64,000 bases of DNA from an uncultured Kordia sp. (GCF_947496985.1 NZ_CANMEZ010000003.1:372001-436000); one strand, 5' to 3'; positions 1-9,351 are shown, counted from the stretch's first letter. Notes: generated by a model from the letters alone, not told the origin. Made by a program: numbers and translations.

Positions 1-278
1 ATTTTTCCAATCGTAGTATGAGCAGCTCTGCAATAATTGCATTCATTTACTTCACTTACAATTAAATTAATGGCTTCTTTTTCTTTATTACTCAATGAAG
101 ATTTCTCGTTTTGAAAAGAGATATAACGATTCAATCCATTATCAGATAATCCTAATGTTGCAAAAAGATTTGGCATAAAACCTACCGATTTTATGATTGC
201 GTCATACACAGGTAAATTGTCTATAGACATTTGTTCCCTTTTAGGAACCTCGAAGTTAATTTTTAAATTTTTTTTCAT
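1..278 (-). CDS. Carboxymuconolactone decarboxylase / AhpD-like protein (partial)
   Basis: Only the N-terminal 92 residues are inside the window; the 3' end runs off the left edge. The reading ends in NECNYCRAAHTTIGK, the CxxC(x3)H signature (C80, C83, H87) of AhpD-type peroxidase-related proteins, where the two cysteines form the redox centre. The family reduces alkyl hydroperoxides or acts as a general thiol-disulfide reductase. The start is the ATG at 278-276; M17 is an alternative. It lies 93 bp downstream of the Crp/Fnr gene on the same strand, so the two may be co-transcribed or the regulator may control it; that is inference. Confidence 0.8.
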   Translation of the reverse strand, partial: MKKNLKINFEVPKREQMSIDNLPVYDAIIKSVGFMPNLFATLGLSDNGLNRYISFQNEKSSLSNKEKEAINLIVSEVNECNYCRAAHTTIGK

Positions 279-371
279 TTTTTTGTATCTTATTTTGCAA
301 AGATGGAGATACAAAAAACGTTGTGAATTCAGCTATCTGAAGAAATTTTGTTCAGGTAGTTGAACATTTTA

Positions 372-959
372 TCAATTGGAAGTTAATAGATTGCGTATTT
401 CACTTAGATACTGTTTAGATATACCTAAGTAAGATGCTATCATATATTGTGGTATTCGTTGCTCAAATGCTTTATATTCTTTTCTAAATAATAAATATCT
501 TTCTTTGGCAGGAAGGCTTAAATTATTAATGATACGCTTTTCAAGAGTTATAGAAACTTTTTGAAAAAGAAGACGAAAAAAATGCTCGAATTGAGGAATT
601 TCAAGATTTAAACACTCAAAGGCTTGCAATGAAATTTGAATAACTTCTGTATTTTCTAAACATTGAATATTTGTATTGGCAATATCTTGATTAATAAAAC
701 TTGGTAAGTCGGTAGCCCACCAATTTTCAATTGCAAATCGAAAAATATGCTCGTTGCCTTCACTATCTATATGAAAAGTTTTTGTGACACCAGAAACAAC
801 AAAATTTAATGTTTTACAAGGATCTCCTTGTTGTAATATATATTGACCTTTTAAATACGTTCTGTTATTTATTTTAGATACTAATAACGATTCCTCTTTA
901 TTAGAAAGTGGAATGGAATTTTTTATATAACGTATAAAGTTAGAAGTATTCGTTTTCAT
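372..959 (-). CDS. Crp/Fnr family transcriptional regulator
   Basis: 195 aa. The N-terminal half has the cyclic-nucleotide-binding jelly-roll pattern (QGDPCKTLNFVVSGVTK around residues 44-60). The C-terminus carries a helix-turn-helix (PQYMIASYLGISKQYLSEIR, about 170-189). There is no Fnr-type cysteine cluster, so a [4Fe-4S] oxygen sensor is unlikely. The length and the short 'LGIS' HTH match the many small Crp-like regulators of Bacteroidetes, whose ligands are mostly unknown. It precedes the AhpD-like gene on the same strand and is divergent from the MoxR gene across a 304-bp gap. Confidence 0.88.
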   Translation of the reverse strand: MKTNTSNFIRYIKNSIPLSNKEESLLVSKINNRTYLKGQYILQQGDPCKTLNFVVSGVTKTFHIDSEGNEHIFRFAIENWWATDLPSFINQDIANTNIQCLENTEVIQISLQAFECLNLEIPQFEHFFRLLFQKVSITLEKRIINNLSLPAKERYLLFRKEYKAFEQRIPQYMIASYLGISKQYLSEIRNLLTSN

Positions 960-1263
960 TATTGGATACAGCGCTTAGTGAGTGAAAAGTTAAGTTCGAT
1001 ATAGTTTTTTCTAAAATACAAATTAAAAATATGACAGATCATCATTTAATGTCTAATAACAATCTTACGATATTATTTGAATCACTTGTATAAAGTTATG
1101 TCGAATCTAAAAGACAAATTATACATTAATAATATAGATAATTAACGTTGAATATCTTTTTTCGAGAATTCTTAACGAAAAACACTCACTATATTTAGAA
1201 AAAAGAACGTTATACATTAATTTTATAGAGTTCTATACGACTACTGAAAAAGAATAAAAAAAT
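960..1263. other. Intergenic region with 12-bp direct repeat
   Basis: AT-rich divergent promoter region between the Crp-like regulator and the MoxR ATPase. It holds two exact copies of TTATACATTAAT at 1119-1130 and 1210-1221, 91 bp apart, which could be operator half-sites. No convincing gene: the best reading frame is only 20 codons (ATG at 1031). Confidence 0.4.
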
Positions 1264-2715
1264 ATGCAAAAAGAAATCACACTCAAAGAATTAAAAAATT
1301 CTGGATACATCAATAAAACCATTAGTGAAGAATTACAAGCAAACTTAATAGCTCGAATCAAAGCAAATGAACCTATTTTTGAAGGATTGTTAGGTTATGA
1401 AGATACCGTAATTCCACAACTGAAAAAAGCAATTTTAGCCGGACATCATATCAATCTATTAGGACTGCGTGGACAAGCTAAAACACGAATTGCGCGTAGC
1501 ATGGTAGACTTACTCGATGAATATATGCCAATTGTGAAAGGTTCTGAAATCAATGATAGTCCGTTTCAACCAATTTCTAAATATGCAAGAGATTTACTAG
1601 CAGAACACGAAGATGAAACGCCAATAGCTTGGGTGCATCGTTCAGAACGTTTCTTTGAAAAATTAGCCACACCAGATGTAAATGTATCTGATTTAATTGG
1701 AGATATTGACCCAATTAAAGCGGCAACTTTAAAATTACCGTATTCAGACGAACGCGTATTGCATTATGGCATGATTCCACGTGCAAATCGATCGATATTT
1801 GTAATTAATGAATTGCCAGATTTACAAGCACGTATTCAAGTGTCATTATTCAATATTTTACAAGAAGGAGATGTTCAAATTCGTGGTTTTCAGTTACGAA
1901 TGCCGTTAGATATTCAATTTGTTTTTACGGCTAATCCAGAAGATTATACGAATAGAGGAAGTATAGTAACACCATTAAAAGATAGAATTGGTTCACAGAT
2001 ATTTACACACTATCCAAAAACAATTAAGTTGGCACGTGAAATTACAGCACAAGAAGCAAATGTTTCTAAAGAAGACAAATTAGCAATACAAATTCCGAAT
2101 CTTGCAAAAGATTTACTTGAAGAAGTAGCTTTTGCAGCACGAAATAGTGAATATGTAGATGCAAAAAGTGGTGTAAGTGCACGTTTAACTATTAGTGCCA
2201 TGGAAAACTTGATGGCTGCTGCCAAATTGCGATTGATAGAAACTGGCGATGAAAAAACAACGATTCGTTTGGTAGATTTTATGTCGATCATACCTTCCAT
2301 TACTGGAAAAATAGAATTGGTATATGAAGGCGAACAAGAAGGCGCTGATGAGGTTGCCAAGCTATTGATTGATGATGCCGTAATGACACAGTTTGAAGAC
2401 ATCTTTCCACGTGTTCCAAAGCTTGAAAAAGAAGGCGTGAAAACAACGTATACGGATGTTATTGATTGGTTTGAAGATAACTTTATAGAACTAAATTATA
2501 CAGCATCAGATGAAGAATTCTACGCAAGTATCAATTCAGTTACACCACTAAAAGCGATCATTGATGAATATGCTGCTGATTATAGCAAAGAAGATCAAAC
2601 ATTTTGTATGGAATTGATTCTTTGGGCGTTGACCATTAATAACAAACTAGACAAATCAGAAAACAGTACAGCATTTACATTTGATTCTATTGGTTTTGGA
2701 AAGCACTTTTTATAA
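1264..2715 (+). CDS. MoxR-family / magnesium chelatase subunit I-like AAA+ ATPase
   Basis: 483 aa. It has a P-loop variant GLRGQAKTRIAR (residues about 67-78), an acidic Walker-B-like segment with NELPDLQARIQVSLFNILQEG (about 182-202, NELP typical of MoxR/ChlI), and sensor-1-like FVFTANPEDYTNRGSIVTPLKDRIG (about 219-243). These proteins are AAA+ chaperones that usually work with a VWA-domain partner, often encoded next door. Here the next gene is an unrelated AraC regulator on the opposite strand, so the partner must be elsewhere. Automatic annotation as magnesium chelatase would be misleading, because there is no chlorophyll or B12 chelatase context at this site. Confidence 0.85.
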   Translation: MQKEITLKELKNSGYINKTISEELQANLIARIKANEPIFEGLLGYEDTVIPQLKKAILAGHHINLLGLRGQAKTRIARSMVDLLDEYMPIVKGSEINDSPFQPISKYARDLLAEHEDETPIAWVHRSERFFEKLATPDVNVSDLIGDIDPIKAATLKLPYSDERVLHYGMIPRANRSIFVINELPDLQARIQVSLFNILQEGDVQIRGFQLRMPLDIQFVFTANPEDYTNRGSIVTPLKDRIGSQIFTHYPKTIKLAREITAQEANVSKEDKLAIQIPNLAKDLLEEVAFAARNSEYVDAKSGVSARLTISAMENLMAAAKLRLIETGDEKTTIRLVDFMSIIPSITGKIELVYEGEQEGADEVAKLLIDDAVMTQFEDIFPRVPKLEKEGVKTTYTDVIDWFEDNFIELNYTASDEEFYASINSVTPLKAIIDEYAADYSKEDQTFCMELILWALTINNKLDKSENSTAFTFDSIGFGKHFL

Positions 2716-2750
2716 GAATATGTAGTTATGTGTTATTACACATTATTTAA

Positions 2751-3608
2751 TTATAATTCATAATTTTTCAATAATTGTTTCTGTAATTCAGAAGGGTTTA
2801 ATCCTGTTTGTGACTTTACAAACAAGCTAAAATTAGAAGGAGAATCAAAATTGTAATTATAAGCAATCTCTTTATGGCTTAATTCTTTAAACGTAAGATC
2901 CCGTTTAATCTCTGTAAGTAATTGTTTGTGAATATACTTTAGTGGTGTTAGTCCTAATTGTTTTTTGGTTATTTGCGCTAGCTTTTTTGTAGAAACATTC
3001 AACAAATTAGCATATTCTTGAACAGATAACGTTGTCATATTTATTTCGATAAGATTGGCGAAATTGGTAATTAAATCACTAGTAATACGAGTTTCTTCTT
3101 GCGTATTTTTTTGTATAGACTCTTCAATGTTATATAAAAGAGTACAAAGTTCATGTGCTATTTTTTGTTTATAGTACATGAATTTTTCGTTTGACAATTG
3201 CTTTATATCCTCTAAAGCAACTATAAAAAAATCGGTCAATACTTTATTGTATTCAAAAACTATAGGTTGGATGTGACGTTTATCCAAAATAGATAATGAT
3301 TTTTTCAATACATCAGGAAAAATCATTGTTTCTGTAAACTGAATCAACAAACCGTCTGCTTTTTCTTCTCGTCTTATTAAATGTACTTGTCTTGGTTTTA
3401 CAATGTAACAGCTATTAGAATGTATTGGATACTTTTTAAAATCAATAATTTGATAACCGCCACCATGCGTAAAGAATAAAACTTCATAATAATTATGTCT
3501 ATGAATGGCTTTATAATCATAACTATTAGTATGTGATATAAACTCAATATTGATACTATCTATAGTAGATAAATCATGCGTAGGTATTTCATTTACTGTA
3601 TTAAACAT
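2751..3608 (-). CDS. AraC family transcriptional regulator
   Basis: 285 aa. The N-terminal cupin-like sensing domain includes HRHNYYEVLFFTHGGGYQII (about 37-56). The C-terminal double HTH is typical of AraC (SVQEYANLLNVSTKKLAQ and FKELSHKEIAYNYNFDSPSN) and ends with the GLNPSELQKQ tail. It is divergent from the ankyrin-DOMON pair with 146 bp between the starts, so that pair is its most likely target; the inducer is unknown. Confidence 0.9.
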   Translation of the reverse strand: MFNTVNEIPTHDLSTIDSINIEFISHTNSYDYKAIHRHNYYEVLFFTHGGGYQIIDFKKYPIHSNSCYIVKPRQVHLIRREEKADGLLIQFTETMIFPDVLKKSLSILDKRHIQPIVFEYNKVLTDFFIVALEDIKQLSNEKFMYYKQKIAHELCTLLYNIEESIQKNTQEETRITSDLITNFANLIEINMTTLSVQEYANLLNVSTKKLAQITKKQLGLTPLKYIHKQLLTEIKRDLTFKELSHKEIAYNYNFDSPSNFSLFVKSQTGLNPSELQKQLLKNYEL

Positions 3609-3754
3609 AGTTTGGGGTATAAATTAATATGTAAAACTCTTTTTTTCATATCACATTACTACATGTAAACAAATAGTTTTGTAATACTAGTTTGTTGTAT
3701 ATGAGTTTCTAAGAGATTATACCCTAATAGAACAGTTTAAAACCAATTTACCCT

Positions 3755-4279
3755 ATGCGCAAAATCATAACAATTCTTTTTTTGTTGAATGTAATATTCA
3801 TTCATGCACAAGAAGATGTATTCACAGTAGCTAGAAGTGGAAGTAAAGCACAAATAGCAAAAATTTATAAAGAGACACCTGAAATGATTAATTTAAAAAA
3901 TGATGTTGGATATACCCCATTTTTACTAGCATGCTATAATGGAAACGCTGAGGTTGTTGAGTTTTTAATAAACAAGGTAGAAAATATAAATAGTGTTACT
4001 TCATACGGAACTCCACTAATGGCAGCTGTATATAAAAAGGACGAAAAAATTATTGACATATTATTAAAACATAATGTAGATGTGAACAAAACTGATGAAA
4101 ACGGTACAACGGCTTTACATTATGCAACATTATTTAATAATACGAGTATTGCTGAAAAATTGATTAATTCTGGAGCAAAAGCAAATAAAAAAGATGGTAG
4201 TGGAAAGACAGCTTTAGATTATGCAATCAATTACAACAATCAAAAAATTATTACACTTATCAAAAACAAAGCGCTATGA
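3755..4279 (+). CDS. Secreted ankyrin-repeat protein
   Basis: 174 aa. A Sec signal peptide (MRKIITILFLLNVIFIHAQ) is followed by about four ankyrin repeats, with recognisable cores GYTPFLLACYNGNAEVVEFL, GTPLMAAVYKKDEKIIDILL, GTTALHYATLFNNTSIAEKL and GKTALDYAINYNNQKIITLI. It probably acts in the periplasm as a binding or chaperone protein. Its stop codon overlaps the start of the DOMON gene (ATGA at 4276-4279), which implies translational coupling and joint function. Confidence 0.85.
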   Translation: MRKIITILFLLNVIFIHAQEDVFTVARSGSKAQIAKIYKETPEMINLKNDVGYTPFLLACYNGNAEVVEFLINKVENINSVTSYGTPLMAAVYKKDEKIIDILLKHNVDVNKTDENGTTALHYATLFNNTSIAEKLINSGAKANKKDGSGKTALDYAINYNNQKIITLIKNKAL

Positions 4280-5037
4280 AAAAAATTACATTTTTTATTT
4301 TCTTATTATCCATAAGTTTCTGTCTTGGACAATCTTGGAGTACAGGAACAGTTTCTTTAGCTTCAGATTTTACCGTAAAGTTTGATGTAGATTCTTCCAC
4401 ATCATTGGTTACGATGACTTTGATTGGTCCTTCAAATGTATGGTTAGGAGTTGCTCCAGGAGTTGCCGCAGGTAATATGATGGGAAATGCAGGAGATGAT
4501 GCAATTGTGTATAATTCAATTGGATTACAAGACAGGAATATGTTAGCGGGGAATGGAATGCCTAATTTAGATGGTAGTCAAGACTGGACTGTAGTTAGTA
4601 ATACAATTCTAATAGGAGTAAGAACTTTAGTTGCCACGAGAGCTATAAATACTGGAGATGCTAATGATTATGTATTTCCAACAACAACAGGACCTATCCC
4701 TTTGTTGTGGGCAAAAGGCGGAGGATTAGCTTTTGGATATCATTCTGGAGGACGAGGAGGAACTGTTGCTAATTTGACACTTGGAGTTGACCGTTTTGCA
4801 TTAACAAACTTTTCAATAAGCCCGAATCCTTCAACTTCTAACTTTACAATTACACTACCGAACAAAAATAGTGTGGCAAAAGTTGAAATTTATAATATGT
4901 TAGGAAAACAAATTTTAATAAAAAAACTAGAGGAAAAACAAACTAATATTGAAGTTTCCGAATGGAATAGTGGAATATACTTGATTAAAGTTACTGCGGG
5001 TAATTTTACACAAACGAAGCGTTTTGTAAAAAGTTGA
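4276..5037 (+). CDS. DOMON-like domain protein with type IX secretion C-terminal sorting domain
   Basis: 253 aa with a signal peptide (about 1-18). The central domain has the DOMON spacing: a VWLGVAPG strand, a MMGNAGDDAIVYNS segment, GSQDWTV, TRAINTGDANDYVFP, then WAKGGGLAFGYHSGGRGG. DOMON domains bind haem or sugars outside the cytoplasm. The last 75 residues are a T9SS type A sorting domain (SISPNPSTSNFTI through SGIYLIKVTAG to KRFVKS), so the protein should be exported and anchored or released at the cell surface. It is translationally coupled to the upstream ankyrin gene. The DOMON call is by pattern recognition. Confidence 0.75.
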   Translation: MKKITFFIFLLSISFCLGQSWSTGTVSLASDFTVKFDVDSSTSLVTMTLIGPSNVWLGVAPGVAAGNMMGNAGDDAIVYNSIGLQDRNMLAGNGMPNLDGSQDWTVVSNTILIGVRTLVATRAINTGDANDYVFPTTTGPIPLLWAKGGGLAFGYHSGGRGGTVANLTLGVDRFALTNFSISPNPSTSNFTITLPNKNSVAKVEIYNMLGKQILIKKLEEKQTNIEVSEWNSGIYLIKVTAGNFTQTKRFVKS

Positions 5038-5064
5038 ATAGTACAGTAGTAATGATTAATGAAG

Positions 5065-5093
5065 AAAAACACTCCAAATAGGAGTGTTTTTTT
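5065..5093 (+). terminator. Rho-independent terminator
   Basis: Stem ACACTCC / GGAGTGT with loop AAATA and a run of seven T, 30 bp after the DOMON gene stop. An A-tract on the other side makes it potentially bidirectional, facing the lipase gene. Confidence 0.85.
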
Positions 5094-5129
5094 ATAATTA
5101 AAGGTTGGTTAGTCACTATTCTAAATAGT

Positions 5130-6413
5130 CTAGTGATTATCTTTTGCAATTGTTAATGCGGCTTCATCAATCTTTTGTAAATCGATTTTCGCAATTTCTT
5201 TTACGGCATATTCGTAATCTTCTAAAACATCTTGTTCTTTTGGTTTATTAGCTTTCAATATTTTTTCATATTCAGCCATAAATGGAACAATATCTAATAA
5301 TTTATGATATTCACTAGTGTGTTGTACAGCCGCTTGTGCTGCGAAACGTGCTAAATTTCTCAAATACACAGCATACTTTCCTAAAGCTAATGGCAATACC
5401 AAATTAATGTATTTTAATTTTTCAGAAATTTTATCGTCCATTTCTGTATTAAAAGTACCATCAAGTGTCGTAGACGGACTTATCTGTTGATAGCGATTTA
5501 CAGGAACACCAATAATATTTTTAGTAGCTAATGCATTCAAGGCAGCAGCACTTGCTAAAGTACCAGTAATGGTTTCTGCAGGGTTTGCATCACTTGGTTG
5601 CTTTATATAATCTTGATAAATAGTTGGTATTTTTTCAATATCTTCTTTTTGCCAAGCATGTGGTACTACATCAATAGCATTATGCTGACTTAGATAATAT
5701 ATTTTATCAGCGGCAATTTGTTTTTCATAATACGAAGCAAAAGCTTCATCACCAGGCGTTGGACCTGCCGTTGGAAACGCACCAATAGAGGTCATTCCAT
5801 TCGGATCCCAATCAGATTTTGTATCAGAAAGAAATAGTGCTAAAGTAGGAGACAAGGCACCACCTAAACTATGTCCAGCTACAGCGACTTGCATTCCTGT
5901 TAAGCTAGGGTTTTCACTCAAAAAGTTTTTTAGAGCAGCAGTAACAGTTTCTTTTTTACTGTTTTTCATTTCACGTAAAATAGATAAACCTACATACGTT
6001 CCGTTTGATATATTTCCTGAACTAGGAACTCCAGTTACGGTTTCCCATGATTTGGTAGTATGTACTGAAAAATCTTCTACAAACCAACCAAATGGAGAGT
6101 TTACATTTGTTCCAGCAATCGCAATTACCATTACATTTTCATCCGAATTATAATACATTCCCATAGTGTTATCGGCATGTACAGAAGTGGATGTAGGATC
6201 ATTTGCATACACAATTGGTCCCCAAATTGCTTTCCAATTACCAATAATAGAAGCAGTTTCTGACAGAACAGCTGCCGCTACTTTTTTTATATACGCTTGC
6301 ATTTCAACCATACCGCTTTTGCAATCGGTTTGTTTCCATGATAGGTTAGATGCTGAATTTACTGAGAAAGATAGGCTATAAATTTGTTTTAAAAGTTCAT
6401 TAGATGGATTCAT
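5130..6413 (-). CDS. Lipase class 3 family alpha/beta hydrolase
   Basis: 427 aa. The nucleophile elbow GHSLGGALSPTLALFL (about residues 180-195) is the lipase-3 pentapeptide GxSxG. The later DVVPHAW is a good candidate for part of the Asp/His triad. No signal peptide is visible, so the enzyme is cytoplasmic or exported by another route. Substrates are probably acylglycerols or related esters, but this is family-level inference. It stands alone between two convergent or divergent genes, with its own 200-bp upstream region. Confidence 0.8.
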   Translation of the reverse strand: MNPSNELLKQIYSLSFSVNSASNLSWKQTDCKSGMVEMQAYIKKVAAAVLSETASIIGNWKAIWGPIVYANDPTSTSVHADNTMGMYYNSDENVMVIAIAGTNVNSPFGWFVEDFSVHTTKSWETVTGVPSSGNISNGTYVGLSILREMKNSKKETVTAALKNFLSENPSLTGMQVAVAGHSLGGALSPTLALFLSDTKSDWDPNGMTSIGAFPTAGPTPGDEAFASYYEKQIAADKIYYLSQHNAIDVVPHAWQKEDIEKIPTIYQDYIKQPSDANPAETITGTLASAAALNALATKNIIGVPVNRYQQISPSTTLDGTFNTEMDDKISEKLKYINLVLPLALGKYAVYLRNLARFAAQAAVQHTSEYHKLLDIVPFMAEYEKILKANKPKEQDVLEDYEYAVKEIAKIDLQKIDEAALTIAKDNH

Positions 6414-6621
6414 AAATTATGTTTTCTTTTTCTTGAATTACTAAGTGTGATTACAAACAAAGTAACTATTTTCCATATGTTTGTGATAGAAGACTTACAC
6501 GCGAATATAGAAACAGGTATTTCTACTGATAAAAAATAAAAAATGCATATGAGAATGTTAAAAAAATGTCATATTTGTAAATAATTATTATTTTTGTAAT
6601 ATATAACCCAAATCAGAAAGA

Positions 6622-6951
6622 GTGAAGCTAAAAATACTCATTACAATTTTATTATTTTCTTTCGGTACTGCAATGTTTGCTCAAAACAATAGTAGTGTCG
6701 CATTAGCTTCTTCGACGGAAATTGTTTTTAACATTCTACCAAACCCTGGAATCAACGAATTAAACATTAGACTTACGCAAAAGAAAAACGCCGCAGTTGA
6801 AGTGTATAATTTATTGGGTAGAAAAATCTACACAGGGAAATTAACGGCTTTACACAACGCAATTGATATTACTTCTTGGAAGTCTGGAATTTACTTAGTT
6901 AAAGTTATTACAGATAAAAAATCGATTACGAAGCGTTTTGTGAAGAAGTAA
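6622..6951 (+). CDS. Minimal T9SS C-terminal sorting-domain protein
   Basis: 109 aa, starting at a GTG (6622). After a signal peptide (MKLKILITILLFSFGTAMFAQ) only about 15 residues separate it from a complete type A sorting domain (NILPNPGINELNIRLTQKKN to SITKRFVKK). There is thus almost no cargo. It could be a surface-displayed peptide, a decoy or regulator of the T9SS machinery, or the remnant of a larger secreted protein. The sorting domain closely resembles that of the DOMON protein 1.6 kb upstream (both end in KRFVK). Confidence 0.75.
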   Translation: MKLKILITILLFSFGTAMFAQNNSSVALASSTEIVFNILPNPGINELNIRLTQKKNAAVEVYNLLGRKIYTGKLTALHNAIDITSWKSGIYLVKVITDKKSITKRFVKK

Positions 6952-7013
6952 TCTTTCTCTATAAGAATTTTATATTTATAAAAATCGATTACTTTTAAGA
7001 TCCAAGACCAAGT

Positions 7014-7571
7014 CTAAATTTCGTCTGTACACGTTACTTTTATTTTATATTTTTCTAAATCAGCAAGATAATCTTTTGGAACAAAATCTTCATGATCAAA
7101 TTCTTCGCGTCGTTTGCGTTTCATTTCTATACGTTTCAATGCTTTTAAAAAACGTTTAATTGCAGTAACATCATTTAAAATTAAACCATCTACTTCTATC
7201 CCTTTTCCACTATCATCACGTGCTACCATTGTAAAATATGAAGAATTACAATGTTTGATTACACCAGTTTGAATGTTTTCAGCTTCAACTCGAATTCCGA
7301 CGACCATAGACGTTCGTCCGACATAATTTATAGAAGCACGCATTGTAACCAATTCGCCCACTTCAATCGGATTCAAAAAATCTACAGTATCAACAGAAGC
7401 CGTTACACAATATGCTCTAGAATGCTTGGAAGCGCAGGCAAATGCAATCTGATCTAACAAAGAAAGTACATAACCTCCGTGAATTTTGCCACTAAAATTT
7501 GAATGTGATGGTAACATCAATTCAGAAATAATAACTCTTGATTCTTCGGCAGATTTGTATCGTATACTCAT
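7014..7571 (-). CDS. Acyl-CoA thioesterase (hotdog fold)
   Basis: 185 aa. The N-terminal 125 residues match the YciA/BFIT type acyl-CoA hydrolase: NFSGKIHGGYVLSLLDQIAF (the hotdog helix) and a following VDTVDFLNPIEVGELVTM strand. The family hydrolyses acyl-CoA thioesters to free acid and CoA in the cytoplasm. The last 60 residues form a charged tail (RIEMKRKRREEFDHEDF) seen in flavobacterial members. Monocistronic by position. Confidence 0.88.
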   Translation of the reverse strand: MSIRYKSAEESRVIISELMLPSHSNFSGKIHGGYVLSLLDQIAFACASKHSRAYCVTASVDTVDFLNPIEVGELVTMRASINYVGRTSMVVGIRVEAENIQTGVIKHCNSSYFTMVARDDSGKGIEVDGLILNDVTAIKRFLKALKRIEMKRKRREEFDHEDFVPKDYLADLEKYKIKVTCTDEI

Positions 7572-7665
7572 AATTGATTCGCTATAAATGTTAGTCTTTT
7601 CTTCAGCTATTTAAAGCTAAGTTACTAACTAATATATTAAATCTTAACATACGTGTATAAAGATA

Positions 7666-9351
7666 TTACTGCTGAACTTCTAAATTTTTCACAGCATTAT
7701 CCATAAAACTTAATCGTTCCTTTATCTTTTCACGTACTTGTTCTGGTGTAAAACGATTTCCATAATGGAATTTATCTTCGCTTTCCCAACGCAAACTATC
7801 TTTTTTATAAATTTCTCCAGAGCGTAATACGGCAATTAATTTGTCTGTTCTTGATAAGATATTTTCATCAGATAATACAGGATTTTTTCCACCGTTACCA
7901 GTTCTCCAATCATTATATTGATTTTTAAACATGTTAACGTTCTGCGGACTTTTCATATAATCTTTCATTAACAAAAAACGATTTAAACCAAGTAAATCTC
8001 CGTATTTAGGATTCCCATACATCAATTCACTATTGGGAGCATAATTTCGACTTGCTGCCCAAGAAGAACAAGATGGTGTTTTAGGGTAACAAGATTCTAC
8101 ACCAATAGGAGAATAAATATAACACCAAGGATTATTGCCATCACATACATAATAAGGTGTTCCAAACGACCATATATAATCCCAAATAACAGGTTCTAGC
8201 TTGTCATCTTTATTATAAAAATAAAATACATTTTTCCCATTATAGTAACTATCTGGGTTTGCGAATACATCGGTAATAATAAAATAATCAATCTCTGTAG
8301 ATTCAGCCACGTAGTTTGGCCAATCTAAACCTTTCAATACTTTCTCCTCATACAAATTTATCTTTTCTTGAATATCATTCTTTTGTTCAAGAGTTGCATC
8401 TTCATTATCTGGATATTCATATTGGAACCTTCTTCCTGTAATTGTTACAAAATTAGGTTCACTATCTACTTCTTTTACTATAAAACCGCCTTCACTTTTC
8501 TTAGCTGTATCTACATGGTTTTTTCCTTGTTGTATCTTTTCTCCAAATGTATATAATCCCCAATATTGATTATTCAAAAATACTTGTACATGCCTGCTTT
8601 GCGGTCCATAATGTCCCATATCTGCATAGGTGTCATATGATACTTTATTACATAATTGAGAAGTATCAACCCAATTACCAATCATTACCCATTTGTGACT
8701 TTCAGGCATTCCCATGATGGATAGTGGATTCTCTTTTCCAAAATTTAATGAAAAACTTTTCTTTGGAAACCCCAGACTTCCTTGACCTCTTGCATGAATG
8801 GTTCCTGAGCTTGCTTGATATGGACCAGACATACTGTATAAGCCATCTTCTCGAACATCATAAAACTTAAACTCTGCATCTATTCGTGTTCTGTCTACCG
8901 GATTTACTCCATCTTTGGTAGTAATTACAACATATGGAATTGGAGCAGTAGCGTCATATAAGTATTGTATATCATGTACAATTTTTTTACTAACTCCATC
9001 ACCAATCAAAGTGACATCTAAGTCTAAATCTTGGTTGGTATATTTTTTAAGCGTTGCATTTTTTTTCAAGTTAATTGAAAATTCTTTAGAAAGCTTAAGA
9101 GTGTCATTTGTATGCACTTTTCCATTTCTATTACTCAATGTATATGTATAATGTGAATACTTATTCAGATCACTCAAAGTAATGTTTACTATTGCATTAT
9201 CATCATCAATGATAGCAATAGAATCACTAGTAATACCATATTCGGTATTGAATGATATAGTTGGGTCAATGTTTGTTTTACAAGAGGTAATAGTACTTAT
9301 AAGTACTATACAAAATATTATTTTCTGTAGAAGATTGATGGTAGGTTTCAT
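7666..9351 (-). CDS. CotH kinase family lipoprotein
   Basis: 561 aa. A lipobox (TITSCKTN, Cys24) predicts a lipoprotein. The N-terminal third is beta-rich. The CotH core follows: WVMIGNWVDTSQLCNKVSYD, an RHVQVFLNNQYWGLYTFGEK strand pair, GGFIVKEVDSE, and VIWDYIWSFG near residue 380. CotH proteins are atypical secreted kinases; in Bacillus CotH phosphorylates spore coat proteins. In Bacteroidetes the substrates are unknown, and this copy may phosphorylate surface proteins or glycans. The exact catalytic residues were not verified. Confidence 0.85.
   Translation of the reverse strand: MKPTINLLQKIIFCIVLISTITSCKTNIDPTISFNTEYGITSDSIAIIDDDNAIVNITLSDLNKYSHYTYTLSNRNGKVHTNDTLKLSKEFSINLKKNATLKKYTNQDLDLDVTLIGDGVSKKIVHDIQYLYDATAPIPYVVITTKDGVNPVDRTRIDAEFKFYDVREDGLYSMSGPYQASSGTIHARGQGSLGFPKKSFSLNFGKENPLSIMGMPESHKWVMIGNWVDTSQLCNKVSYDTYADMGHYGPQSRHVQVFLNNQYWGLYTFGEKIQQGKNHVDTAKKSEGGFIVKEVDSEPNFVTITGRRFQYEYPDNEDATLEQKNDIQEKINLYEEKVLKGLDWPNYVAESTEIDYFIITDVFANPDSYYNGKNVFYFYNKDDKLEPVIWDYIWSFGTPYYVCDGNNPWCYIYSPIGVESCYPKTPSCSSWAASRNYAPNSELMYGNPKYGDLLGLNRFLLMKDYMKSPQNVNMFKNQYNDWRTGNGGKNPVLSDENILSRTDKLIAVLRSGEIYKKDSLRWESEDKFHYGNRFTPEQVREKIKERLSFMDNAVKNLEVQQ

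Noticed and set aside
1162-1221. Possible third copy of the 72-bp upstream element before the MoxR gene
   Set aside because: Only short matches (GAATTCT and TTAACGAA) with different spacing; not above chance in AT-rich DNA.
2024-2045. TTGGCACG within the MoxR gene as another sigma-54 site
   Set aside because: No TTG at the -12 distance and no sRNA core downstream; it is coding sequence.
1264-2715. True magnesium chelatase subunit for B12 or chlorophyll synthesis
   Set aside because: No chelatase D/H genes or tetrapyrrole genes nearby; the sequence fits the general MoxR/ChlI AAA+ group.
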